Assembly: GCA_002431355.1 (NCBI GenBank)
Contig: DJEQ01000036.1
Span: forward strand, 1,873-11,816
Direction of reading: 5' to 3'
Length of the DNA stretch: 9,944 bases
Source of the DNA: Oribacterium sp. UBA5894
GTDB lineage: Bacteria; Bacillota; Clostridia; Lachnospirales; Lachnospiraceae
Position 1 is the stretch's first letter. The number at the start of each line of letters is the position of its first letter. Made by a program: the position numbers and the translations under genes. Positions 1 through 6,611 of this stretch are shown one piece after another. The notes beneath the pieces were generated by a model that was not told the DNA's origin, did no database searches, and saw only the letters and a program-made list of their open reading frames with translations.

Positions 1-58
1 TTAAGGTCCGATCTTAGATTTTTTCGCTCGCGGAGTATTGTGCTTCTGGGGGCTGCCC

Positions 59-98
59 AGCGGGGCTATAACAGGGCACGGGGTGCGCCGCTTTTTTT
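59..98 (+). terminator. Hairpin and T-run terminator upstream of the aminopeptidase gene
   Basis: AGCGG (59-63) can pair with CCGCT (88-92). Inside, GCAC (76-79) pairs with GTGC (83-86) around a GGG loop. A run of seven T (92-98) follows. This is the form of an intrinsic terminator for a plus-strand transcript entering from the left of the window. It could end an upstream gene whose 3' end lies outside, or act as an attenuator, since a competing hairpin (46-60) overlaps its left arm. Confidence 0.65.
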
Positions 99-120
99 AT
101 GCGCGAAAAAATGATACACT
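92..120 (+). promoter_or_regulatory. Possible promoter for the aminopeptidase/alaX operon
   Basis: TGA followed by TACACT (115-120) looks like an extended -10 element. A 17-base spacer separates it from a T-rich stretch (92-97), which is only a poor -35 match. Transcription would start near 127 and leave a leader of about 30 bases before the ATG at 159. It overlaps the T run of the preceding terminator. This is inferred from sequence only. Confidence 0.3.
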
Positions 121-143
121 TAAGGGCATCTTTAGAGTGCAAT

Positions 144-150
144 AAAGGAG
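144..150 (+). promoter_or_regulatory. Ribosome-binding site fixing the aminopeptidase start at 159
   Basis: AAAGGAG lies 8 bases before ATG 159. The longer in-frame start at 99 has no such site and begins at the end of the terminator T run, so 159 is preferred. An in-frame GTG at 156 is a less likely alternative. Confidence 0.8.
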
Positions 151-158
151 AAGCAGTG

Positions 159-1985
159 ATGAATGAAGCATTGACCGCGCTTCGGCGGGAAATGAAGAAA
201 CAGGATATCGATACGTATCTGGTGCCGACGGATGACTTCCACCAGAGTGAGTATGTGGGCGAGTATTTCCGGGCGATTCGTTTTCTTTCGGGCTTTACGG
301 GAGAGGGAAATCTCGTGGTGACGAAGGACAGGGCGGCGCTCTTTACGGATGGACGCTACTTTATTCAGGCCGAGCAGGAGCTTGCGGGGCGTGAGGTAGA
401 GCTCATGCGGATGGGCGAGCCGGGGGTACCGACGCTCGATGCGTATCTCGCAGATGAGACGCCGGAGGGCGGCTACCTCGGCTTCGATGGACGCTGCGTG
501 GATTTTCAGCATGGCTGTCTGCTGCAGGATCTTCTCGCGAAGAAGGCGGTTGCCATGAAGGCCAAGCATGATCTCGTCGGGAACATCTGGAAGGATCGTC
601 CGGCTCTCGCTGCATCCCGTGTCTGGATCCTGGAGGAACGCTTCACCGGTCGCAGTGCGGCCGATAAGCTGGAGGCAGTACGGGCCGAGATGAAGAAGCA
701 GGGGGCTCAGGTTCATCTCATCACGAGCCTGGATGATATTGCCTGGCTTCTCAATCTGCGGGGCGACGATATCCCGTGTAATCCGGTCTTCCTTTCCTAT
801 ATGATCATTGACCTTGAAAGGGCCTGGCTCTTTGCCAATCCGGTGGATTTTGATGAGGATGCGCGGAAGTATCTCGCGGATCTCAACGTGCAGCTTGCAC
901 CGTATGATCGCTTCTATGAGGCCGTTCGGCAGCTGAAGGATACGACGGTCCTCCTGGAGAGCGGAAAAACGAACTATGCGACGATGACCGAGCTTTCGGA
1001 CAGCGTCCGCATCGTGGATGCCATGCTGCCGACCTCCCTGTGGAAATCACAGAAGAATGAGGTGGAAATCGAAAACATGAAGCGGGTGCATGTGAAGGAC
1101 GGCGTGGCCATCACGAAATTCCTTTACTTTATGAAGCATGCCTTCACAGAGGATGGGCAGCTGACGGAGAGTGCACGCGCGCTGCTTCACGGCGAGGACA
1201 TCGATGAATGGAACACAGCGAAGCTGCTCGAGCGCTATCGCGGAGAGCAGGATGGCTACATTGAACCGAGCTTTACGACGATTTCCGCCTATGGACCGAA
1301 TGCGGCACTGCCACACTATGCGCCGACGGCAGAGAGCCATCGTGCCATCGAACCGAAGGGCCTGTATCTTGTGGATTCCGGTGGACAGTACTTCGAGGGC
1401 ACGACGGACATCACCCGGACCATTGCCATGGGACCGATCACCGAGACCGAGCGGAAGCATTTTACGCTTGTGCTGAAGGCCATGCTGCGTCTTGGCGATG
1501 TCATCTTCCTTGAAGGCTCCTCCGGCATCACCCTCGATCTCGCGGCGCGAGAGGTCTTCTGGCGGGAAGGACTGAACTTCAACCATGGCACCGGTCATGG
1601 TGTCGGCTTCTGCTTAAATGTGCATGAGCGGCCGAATGCCTTCCGCTATCGGCAGGCCCAGGGCCGGATGGAGAACCATCCACTTCATGAGGGCAACATC
1701 ACCTCCGATGAGCCTGGCCTCTATATCGAGGGCTCACACGGTATCCGAACGGAGAACCTGACGCTGGTGGAGAAGGCCTTTGAAAATGCGTTTGGCCGCT
1801 TTTACCGTCTGACCTTCCTCACGATGGCCCCGATCGACCTGGATGCCGTTGATTTTTCTCTGATGGAGTCGCATGACCTCGAGCTCCTGAATCAGTACCA
1901 TGCAAAGGTGTATGCCGCCCTCGCTCCATATTTCGAGGGGGCGCGTCTTCAGTGGCTTCGTGAAGCCACACGGGAGGTGAAGTAA
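159..1985 (+). CDS. Aminopeptidase P (Xaa-Pro aminopeptidase), peptidase family M24B
   Basis: A cytoplasmic dinuclear-metal peptidase of 608 residues that removes the N-terminal residue from peptides with proline in second position. The three-domain layout matches long (XPNPEP1-like) aminopeptidase P: two creatinase-like N-terminal domains to about residue 300, the catalytic pita-bread domain from about 310 to 545, and a short C-terminal extension. All five metal ligands are visible: D406 and D417 (VDSGG...TTDITRT), H480 (HGTGHGVG), E518 (SDEPGLY) and E532 (GIRTEN). H489 fits the further conserved histidine. Ligand spacings (11 residues between the aspartates, 14 between the glutamates) match the eukaryotic-type long form. 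The start at 159 is chosen for its ribosome-binding site; an in-frame ATG at 99 would add 20 residues. The stop codon overlaps the start of the AlaX gene. It has no signal peptide. The family assignment is firm; the in vivo peptide substrates are not known. Confidence 0.95.
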   Translation: MNEALTALRREMKKQDIDTYLVPTDDFHQSEYVGEYFRAIRFLSGFTGEGNLVVTKDRAALFTDGRYFIQAEQELAGREVELMRMGEPGVPTLDAYLADETPEGGYLGFDGRCVDFQHGCLLQDLLAKKAVAMKAKHDLVGNIWKDRPALAASRVWILEERFTGRSAADKLEAVRAEMKKQGAQVHLITSLDDIAWLLNLRGDDIPCNPVFLSYMIIDLERAWLFANPVDFDEDARKYLADLNVQLAPYDRFYEAVRQLKDTTVLLESGKTNYATMTELSDSVRIVDAMLPTSLWKSQKNEVEIENMKRVHVKDGVAITKFLYFMKHAFTEDGQLTESARALLHGEDIDEWNTAKLLERYRGEQDGYIEPSFTTISAYGPNAALPHYAPTAESHRAIEPKGLYLVDSGGQYFEGTTDITRTIAMGPITETERKHFTLVLKAMLRLGDVIFLEGSSGITLDLAAREVFWREGLNFNHGTGHGVGFCLNVHERPNAFRYRQAQGRMENHPLHEGNITSDEPGLYIEGSHGIRTENLTLVEKAFENAFGRFYRLTFLTMAPIDLDAVDFSLMESHDLELLNQYHAKVYAALAPYFEGARLQWLREATREVK

Positions 1986-3238
1986 TGGAAAAAAGAGCAC
2001 TCTATTATGCGTCGTCCTATGTGAAGGAATTTGACGCGGAGGTAACGAGCTGTACAGCACTGCCCGATGCGGCGGAGCCACGTTACCTCGTCGAGCTGAG
2101 CCGCCATGGCTTTTATCCGGAGGGCGGCGGTCAGGATGCGGATCATGGAAGCATTGGCGATGCCCAGGTCCTCGATGTACAGGAGGTACCGGTGCTGGAT
2201 CCGGCGACGGGAGAGAAGCAGCGGGATGCGGTGGGCAATGTCATCGTCCGCGTACTTCATACCGTGGACCGTGCGCTTCCGGTCGGCGCAGAGCTTCACT
2301 GCGTAATCGACTGGGCGCGACGTATGCGAAATACCCGAAATCACTCCGGTGAGCACATCGTGTCCGGCCTCGTGCACCGTCATTATGGATACAACAACGT
2401 GGGCTTCCATATGAGTGAGGTGATGACCATTGATTTCGATGGCCCGCTTTCCTGGGAGCAGCTCATGGACATCGAGGCAGAGGCCAATGCCATCGTCCTG
2501 GAGGATCGTCCGGTCACCGCACTCTGGCCGACCCCGGAAGAGCTGGAGGCAATGGACTACCGCTCGAAAAAGCCGCTCTCGGGCGATGTGCGTATTGTGG
2601 ATCTTGGCGGCGCGGATCTCTGTGCCTGCTGCGGCACCCATGTTCAGCGGACCGGAGAGATCGGCCCAATCAAGATTCTCTCGATGATCAGTCATAAGGG
2701 CGGTGTGCGGCTGGAACTCTTCTGCGGTCTCGATGCGCTTTCCGATGCCGATCGGAAGCATGCGCAGGTGGTTGATCTTTCGAGACTCCTCAATGTGGCA
2801 CCCTCGGAAGTTGTGGAGGCGGTCAAGAGCTTCATGGCGGACAGTCTTCAGAAGGACCGACGCATTGCCGAGCTCAACACCCGCTACTATGAGCTGAAGG
2901 CAGAAAAGCTTCGGGAAATGGAGGGCGTGCTCGTGGATTTCGAGGAGGGCATGAATGCCGTAGAACTGCGAAAGTGCTGCGATTACTTCATGAAGCACAC
3001 GAAGGCTTCCGTTGTCGGCGTTTTCTGCCCGAAGGAAAATGGGACCACAGGTGAGAATGAGACGAGGACCTGCAGCTATGTGATCGGCTCGACAGCGCTC
3101 GATGTCCGTGAAAGGGCGAAGGCCTTTAATGCGCGTGTGCAGGGACGCGGTGGCGGACAGAAGGAAATGATTCAGGGCAGCCTTTCCGGGACCGCGGCGG
3201 AAATTCAGCAGGCGATGCAGGAAATCTTTTCGAACTAA
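1985..3238 (+). CDS. Alanyl-tRNA editing protein, AlaX long form with DHHA1-type C-terminus
   Basis: A 417-residue stand-alone homologue of the editing half of alanyl-tRNA synthetase. The family hydrolyses Ser-tRNA(Ala) or Gly-tRNA(Ala) in trans, protecting against mistranslation at alanine codons. A glycine-rich PEGGGQ motif lies at residues 45-50. The two zinc-binding motifs are intact: H120xxxH124 (HSGEH) and C215xxxH219 (CCGTH). A helical linker around residues 270-310 leads to a DHHA1-like domain that ends with GRGGGQ (387-392), as in the C-Ala domain. The catalytic aminoacylation domain is absent, so this is not alaS. ATG 1985 overlaps the previous stop by one base (TAATG), and GGAGGTGA (1973-1980) inside the upstream gene serves as its ribosome-binding site, so the two are probably translationally coupled. 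A terminator follows. The 349-residue open frame on the opposite strand is a shadow. Confidence 0.93.
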   Translation: MEKRALYYASSYVKEFDAEVTSCTALPDAAEPRYLVELSRHGFYPEGGGQDADHGSIGDAQVLDVQEVPVLDPATGEKQRDAVGNVIVRVLHTVDRALPVGAELHCVIDWARRMRNTRNHSGEHIVSGLVHRHYGYNNVGFHMSEVMTIDFDGPLSWEQLMDIEAEANAIVLEDRPVTALWPTPEELEAMDYRSKKPLSGDVRIVDLGGADLCACCGTHVQRTGEIGPIKILSMISHKGGVRLELFCGLDALSDADRKHAQVVDLSRLLNVAPSEVVEAVKSFMADSLQKDRRIAELNTRYYELKAEKLREMEGVLVDFEEGMNAVELRKCCDYFMKHTKASVVGVFCPKENGTTGENETRTCSYVIGSTALDVRERAKAFNARVQGRGGGQKEMIQGSLSGTAAEIQQAMQEIFSN

Positions 3239-3255
3239 AATTTTACAGTTTCAGG

Positions 3256-3296
3256 ACCGGCTCCGCAGGAATTCGTAAGCTGCGGTGGCCGGTTTT
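3256..3296 (+). terminator. Intrinsic terminator after alaX
   Basis: ACCGGC+CCGCAG (3256-3268, one base bulged) pairs with CTGCGG+CCGGT (3280-3293) around an 11-base loop. TTTT and further T-rich sequence follow. It begins 18 bases after the alaX stop codon and separates that operon from ddh. Confidence 0.85.
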
Positions 3297-3320
3297 CATA
3301 TTTTCTAAGGAAACGAGCTG

Positions 3321-3329
3321 TGTTATAAT
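3321..3329 (+). promoter_or_regulatory. Extended -10 promoter for ddh
   Basis: TGT followed by a perfect TATAAT (3324-3329) forms an extended -10 element. The -35 region at the right distance (about 3301-3306, TTTTCT) is weak, which is common for extended -10 promoters. It lies just after the alaX terminator, with a predicted start near 3336 and a leader of about 60 bases. Confidence 0.65.
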
Positions 3330-3336
3330 AGCCGCG

Positions 3337-3372
3337 TCTTTATTATAAAGATACGATAATGTTCGACGATAA
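3337..3372 (+). repeat. Small inverted repeat and direct repeat at the ddh transcription start
   Basis: TCTTTA and TAAAGA form a perfect inverted repeat around TTA (3337-3351), at the predicted transcription start. Just downstream ACGATAA occurs twice, at 3353-3359 and 3366-3372, 13 bases apart. The position suits an operator, but both are short and AT-rich and may be chance. Confidence 0.3.
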
Positions 3373-3395
3373 AAGAGAATATAAGGAGATCAAAG

Positions 3396-4373
3396 ATGAT
3401 TCGAATTGGCTTACTTGGCTATGGAAACTTATCCCGCGGCATTGAGGCTGCCATCCGGCAGAACAGCGATGAGGAGCTTGTGGTCGTATTTACGCGTCGT
3501 GACCCGGCGACGGTACGGATCCACACCGAGGGTGTGAAGGTGGATTCTGTCGAGAATATTCTGAAGTATAAGGACGACATTGATGTCCTCATGATCTGCG
3601 GCGGCTCGGCAACGGATCTTCCGAAGCAGACACCGGAGTATGCGCAGTATTTCAATGTCATCGACAGCTTCGATACGCATGCAAAGATTCCAGAGCACTT
3701 TGCAGCCGTGGACAGCGCAGCGAAGAAGGCGGGAAAGCTTGCCATGATTTCCTGTGGCTGGGATCCGGGCATGTTTTCTCTGGCCCGCATTTATGCGGAG
3801 TCCATCCTGCCGGTTGGAAAGCACTATACCTTCTGGGGCAAGGGCGTTTCGCAGGGACACAGTGATGCAGCGCGCCGCGTCGAGGGCGTAAAGGATGCCC
3901 GCTCCTACACTCTTCCGGTGGAGAGCGCCATGGATGCGGTACGGAGTGGCAGTCAGCCGAGCTTCACTGCGCGTGAGATGCATACAAGAGAAGTGTTTGT
4001 CGTGCTCGAGGAGGGTGCCGATGCTGCAAAGGTCGAGCAGGAAATCAAGAGCATGCCGAACTATTATTCCGATTACGATGTAACGATTCATTTTATCTCC
4101 GAGGAGGAAATGCAGCGTGATCATGCCGAGCTTCCACACGGTGGCTTCGTCATGCGTTCAGGTGAGACCGGAGAGGGTCATCACGAGCTCATTGAGTACA
4201 GCCTGAAGCTGGATTCGAATCCGGAGTTTACCGGCTCTGTTCTCGCTGCCTATGCACGTGCCGTGAGCCGTATGGCTGCGAAGGGAGAGAGCGGCTGCAT
4301 CAGCGTATTTGATGTGGCACCGAAGTACCTGAACCCGAAGTCGGAGGAAGAGCAGAGACATACGCTGCTGTAA
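3396..4373 (+). CDS. ddh: meso-Diaminopimelate D-dehydrogenase
   Basis: An NADPH-dependent cytoplasmic enzyme (EC 1.4.1.16) that converts tetrahydrodipicolinate, ammonia and NADPH into meso-2,6-diaminopimelate in one step, the short route to lysine and peptidoglycan DAP. At 325 residues it has the usual family length. The N-terminal Rossmann fold begins with GLLGYGNLSRG (5-15). Characteristic substrate-region motifs follow: CGWDPGM with D123, FWGKGVSQGHSD (146-157), PHGGF with H248, and SLKLDSNPEF with N275. AAGGAG (3383-3388) lies 7 bases before the ATG. The gene has its own promoter after a terminator, so it starts a new transcript. That transcript may continue into 4482, because no T-run terminator follows it. 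The assignment rests on several distinctive motifs in order and is firm. Confidence 0.96.
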   Translation: MIRIGLLGYGNLSRGIEAAIRQNSDEELVVVFTRRDPATVRIHTEGVKVDSVENILKYKDDIDVLMICGGSATDLPKQTPEYAQYFNVIDSFDTHAKIPEHFAAVDSAAKKAGKLAMISCGWDPGMFSLARIYAESILPVGKHYTFWGKGVSQGHSDAARRVEGVKDARSYTLPVESAMDAVRSGSQPSFTAREMHTREVFVVLEEGADAAKVEQEIKSMPNYYSDYDVTIHFISEEEMQRDHAELPHGGFVMRSGETGEGHHELIEYSLKLDSNPEFTGSVLAAYARAVSRMAAKGESGCISVFDVAPKYLNPKSEEEQRHTLL

Positions 4374-4396
4374 GCCAGACAGAGAGGACGGAGCTC

Positions 4397-4464
4397 AGCA
4401 GCGCATGCTGCTTCTGGGACCGGCCTTCCAGATGATTTGCCCGCGCTTCATGATGAAACGCGGG
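4397..4464 (+). promoter_or_regulatory. Three consecutive hairpins in the ddh-4482 spacer
   Basis: Three stems lie almost end to end. The first is AGCAGC/GCTGCT with a GCAT loop (4397-4412). The second is TCTGGGA/TTCCAGA with one G-U pair and a 6-base loop (4413-4432). The third is CCCGCG, a mismatch and TTCAT pairing with ATGAA and CGCGGG (4440-4464). None is followed by a T run on either strand, so an ordinary terminator is unlikely. The last ends 7 bases before the AGAGG ribosome-binding site of the next gene. It could be a leader element, an RNA-processing site or a stabilising 3' end for ddh mRNA. Confidence 0.45.
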
Positions 4465-4481
4465 TCGTTGAGAGGTAGTGG

Positions 4482-5264
4482 ATGAAGAAATGTAAAACGT
4501 GGCTGCTGACCCTTCTGGTGGCGGCACTTACCGCTCTTCCGGCGGCAGTGCCAGCCTGGGCGCAGGAGGTGTGGGTGACAGCAGGAGATGGAAACAGCTG
4601 TCTGGTATCCGTGGATGAAGCGGGAAGTGTCAGCGCTTATCAGGGCTGGTATCAGAATGCCGACAGTGGCGCCTGGTATTATTTCCGTGATGGACAGCCG
4701 GCGACGGGATGGCTCATTGACGCCGGTAAATTTTATTACCTGAATCCGACCGACGGCCAGATGGCAGTGAACCAGCTGGTGGGCAATTTTTATGTCGGAG
4801 CGGATGGCGCAGCACTCTGCAGTACGACGACCCCGGATGGCGTTCAGCTCGCCTATAATGGATCCCGCATGGTTGGCGGAAAGCCGGTCGAGGAGCTCAA
4901 TGAAAAGACCTATACCTATCGGGAGCTCTTAAGGAAAAACCCGAATTTAATTGCAGAGTTCTCTGATCGTACCAGTGGAACAGGTCATCAGATTCTGCGA
5001 GAGAGTGGACGTGGGTTCACCTGGATCATCTACGCAACGATGAAGCTTTATGAGCCAACGGCGGATGGACAGAAGGGGAAACGCGTTTTTGAAGGAGACG
5101 GTGCCTTTCGTTTTGATGCACTGATTGAGCGGAAGCAGTCCGATGGATCGATCCGCTACATTGGCCCGGGCAGTCTCTTCAGCGATGATCGGCAGCAGTG
5201 GACCGCCCGTCATATTGAAATCGATCCGGCAGGCTTTATCAGCTATGCCTCGGATGAGGGATAA
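4482..5264 (+). CDS. Secreted protein with cell-wall-binding (choline-binding-like) repeats and an unknown C-terminal half
   Basis: A 260-residue exported protein. Residues 1-27 form a Sec signal peptide: a positively charged start (MKKCK), a hydrophobic core and an AWA site with cleavage before Q28. There is no lipobox. Residues about 55-112 carry repeats of the cell-wall/choline-binding type, with GW at 55-56, WYYF at 65-68, GW at 76-77, YYL at 85-87 and a DGQM turn, then a weaker third copy ending near 112. That suggests attachment to wall polysaccharide or teichoic acid. Residues about 115-260 match no family I recognise; they look like a soluble, mostly beta domain rich in charged residues. 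The mature protein has two cysteines, C40 and C113, that could pair. AGAGG (4471-4475) lies 6 bases before the ATG. Its stop overlaps the ribosome-binding site of the LysR gene, so they are probably co-transcribed. Confidence 0.8.
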   Translation: MKKCKTWLLTLLVAALTALPAAVPAWAQEVWVTAGDGNSCLVSVDEAGSVSAYQGWYQNADSGAWYYFRDGQPATGWLIDAGKFYYLNPTDGQMAVNQLVGNFYVGADGAALCSTTTPDGVQLAYNGSRMVGGKPVEELNEKTYTYRELLRKNPNLIAEFSDRTSGTGHQILRESGRGFTWIIYATMKLYEPTADGQKGKRVFEGDGAFRFDALIERKQSDGSIRYIGPGSLFSDDRQQWTARHIEIDPAGFISYASDEG

Positions 5265-5279
5265 GGAGAGAAAAACAGC

Positions 5280-6188
5280 ATGACATTACAGCAGCTTCGT
5301 CAGGTGATTGCCGTGGCGGACAGCGGCTCCATGAATGAAGCCGCAAAGCGCCTCTTTATTACACAGCCCTCCCTTTCTGCAGCCATCAAGGAGCTGGAAA
5401 AGGAAATCGGACTCGAGATTTTTCTTCGTTCGAATCGAGGCATTGTAACGACCGCAGAGGGCGAGGAATTCCTGGGCTATGCACGACAGATCGTCGAGCA
5501 GTATCAGCTCATGGAGGATAAGTATGTCAATGTCGGTACCCGGAAGAAAAAGTTCTCCGTCTCGATGCAGCACTATACCTTTGCCGTGGAGGCCTTCATT
5601 CACCTGGCACGCGAGTATGGCATGGATACCTACGAATTTGCGGTCAAGGAAACGAAGACCATGGAGATCATCAACGACGTCCGTAATCAGACCTCCGAGG
5701 TCGGCGTCATGTATATGAATGACTTTAACAGCAAGGTCATCGGAAAGATCCTTCGCGAGGATTCTCTGGAGTTTATTCCCCTCTTTGACTGCAACATCTA
5801 TGTCTTCATGAGTAAGGGAAATCCGCTTGCGAAGAAGGAGCTCATCCATATGGAAGAGCTTCGAGACTATCCCTGCTTAAGCTTCGACCAGGGGGAACGA
5901 AACTCCTTCTATTTTTCAGAGGAGGTTCTCAGCACCTACGACTACAAGCAGATCATCAAGTGCGATGATCGTGCGACCTTCCTGAATCTGATGGTCGGGC
6001 TCAATGGCTACACGCTCTGCTCCGGCATCATCTGTCAGGAACTGAACGGCGACGAATATACGGCTGTCCGTCTCGATACCGATGAAATCATGACCATCGG
6101 GTACATTAAGAAAAAGAAAATTCCGCTTTCGGATATCGGCGCACGGTATGTGGCGGAGCTTCAGAAATATAAGGCACAGGCACGGTAA
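5280..6188 (+). CDS. LysR-family transcriptional regulator
   Basis: A DNA-binding regulator of 302 residues, the normal family length. The N-terminal winged helix-turn-helix spans about residues 3-62, with the helix-turn-helix at 18-37 (EAAKRLFITQPSLSAAIKEL) followed by LEKEIGLEIFLRS. A linker helix (about 62-90) leads to a two-lobed effector-binding domain (about 90-298). The inducer cannot be told from the sequence. AAGGAG (5263-5268) overlaps the stop of the preceding gene and lies 11 bases before the ATG. LysR regulators usually control an adjacent divergent gene, but here every close neighbour runs the same way: the secreted protein 15 bases upstream, and the EIIB-like gene 18 bases and the MATE exporter further downstream. 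It therefore probably regulates its own operon or distant genes. Confidence 0.93.
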   Translation: MTLQQLRQVIAVADSGSMNEAAKRLFITQPSLSAAIKELEKEIGLEIFLRSNRGIVTTAEGEEFLGYARQIVEQYQLMEDKYVNVGTRKKKFSVSMQHYTFAVEAFIHLAREYGMDTYEFAVKETKTMEIINDVRNQTSEVGVMYMNDFNSKVIGKILREDSLEFIPLFDCNIYVFMSKGNPLAKKELIHMEELRDYPCLSFDQGERNSFYFSEEVLSTYDYKQIIKCDDRATFLNLMVGLNGYTLCSGIICQELNGDEYTAVRLDTDEIMTIGYIKKKKIPLSDIGARYVAELQKYKAQAR

Positions 6189-6206
6189 GGTGCAGAAAGG
6201 AATCCC

Positions 6207-6611
6207 ATGAATCAGACCCTTCTCCTTGTGGCGCTGGCGATCCTCGTTCTTTGTATCGCAGCGTACATGATCTATAAGAACCAGAAACGGAAAAATGCTG
6301 ATAAGCTCAGTCTGAAGCTTCAGGAGGATGAGAAGCTTCATATCACGCTGGATGATACGTCCGATGCAGCCGAGGTGGCCCGCATTCTTCTCGAGGGTCT
6401 CGGGGGACGGGACAATGTCTCCGACGTGCAGCATGATGGTGCCCGCCTCAAGGTGGCGATTCGCCAGTACGATGCGGTGGATGAAAAGAAGATTCGCTCC
6501 GCACAGGTGGGCGGTGTCCTTCGCCCAGGGAAAAATGCGGTACAGATCATCATTGGACCATCGGTAGAGCCGGTGGAAAGGGAACTTCAGAAGCTGGTAC
6601 ATCATGCGTAA
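6207..6611 (+). CDS. Membrane-anchored PTS EIIB-like protein lacking the active-site cysteine
   Basis: A 134-residue protein with one transmembrane helix (about residues 4-23) followed by a basic stretch (KNQKRKN), which predicts a cytoplasmic C-terminus. Residues about 53-130 align with the glucose-family EIIB domain: LGGRDNVSDV (65-74), RLKV (80-83), then AVQIIIGP near 112-119. In sugar-transporting EIIB proteins the cysteine of the DACITRLRV motif accepts phosphate from EIIA. Here that position is D77 (QHDGARLKV), so normal cysteine phosphotransfer is not possible. No EIIA, EIIC, HPr or EI gene is nearby. The protein is therefore more likely a structural or regulatory derivative than a transporter part, perhaps a sensor linked to the flanking regulator and exporter. 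AAAGGA (6196-6201) precedes the ATG by 5 bases, and the end overlaps the MATE start by 8 bases. The fold is fairly sure; the role is unknown. Confidence 0.8.
   Translation: MNQTLLLVALAILVLCIAAYMIYKNQKRKNADKLSLKLQEDEKLHITLDDTSDAAEVARILLEGLGGRDNVSDVQHDGARLKVAIRQYDAVDEKKIRSAQVGGVLRPGKNAVQIIIGPSVEPVERELQKLVHHA

Noticed and set aside
1..114. Open reading frame entering from the left edge (frame 1, stop at 112-114)
   Set aside because: It runs through the terminator hairpin and T run, and its translation looks like noncoding DNA. The other two frames stop by position 17.
99..158. 20-residue N-terminal extension of the aminopeptidase
   Set aside because: The ATG at 99 follows directly on a terminator T run and has no ribosome-binding site, while ATG 159 has AAAGGAG 8 bases upstream.
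1949..2998. 349-codon open frame on the minus strand opposite alaX
   Set aside because: It lies almost wholly inside alaX, which has intact family motifs. Its translation resembles no known protein, and long antisense frames are common in GC-rich coding DNA.
4440..4464. Hairpin considered as a terminator for ddh
   Set aside because: The stem is strong, but no T run follows on either strand and it ends 7 bases before the next gene's ribosome-binding site.
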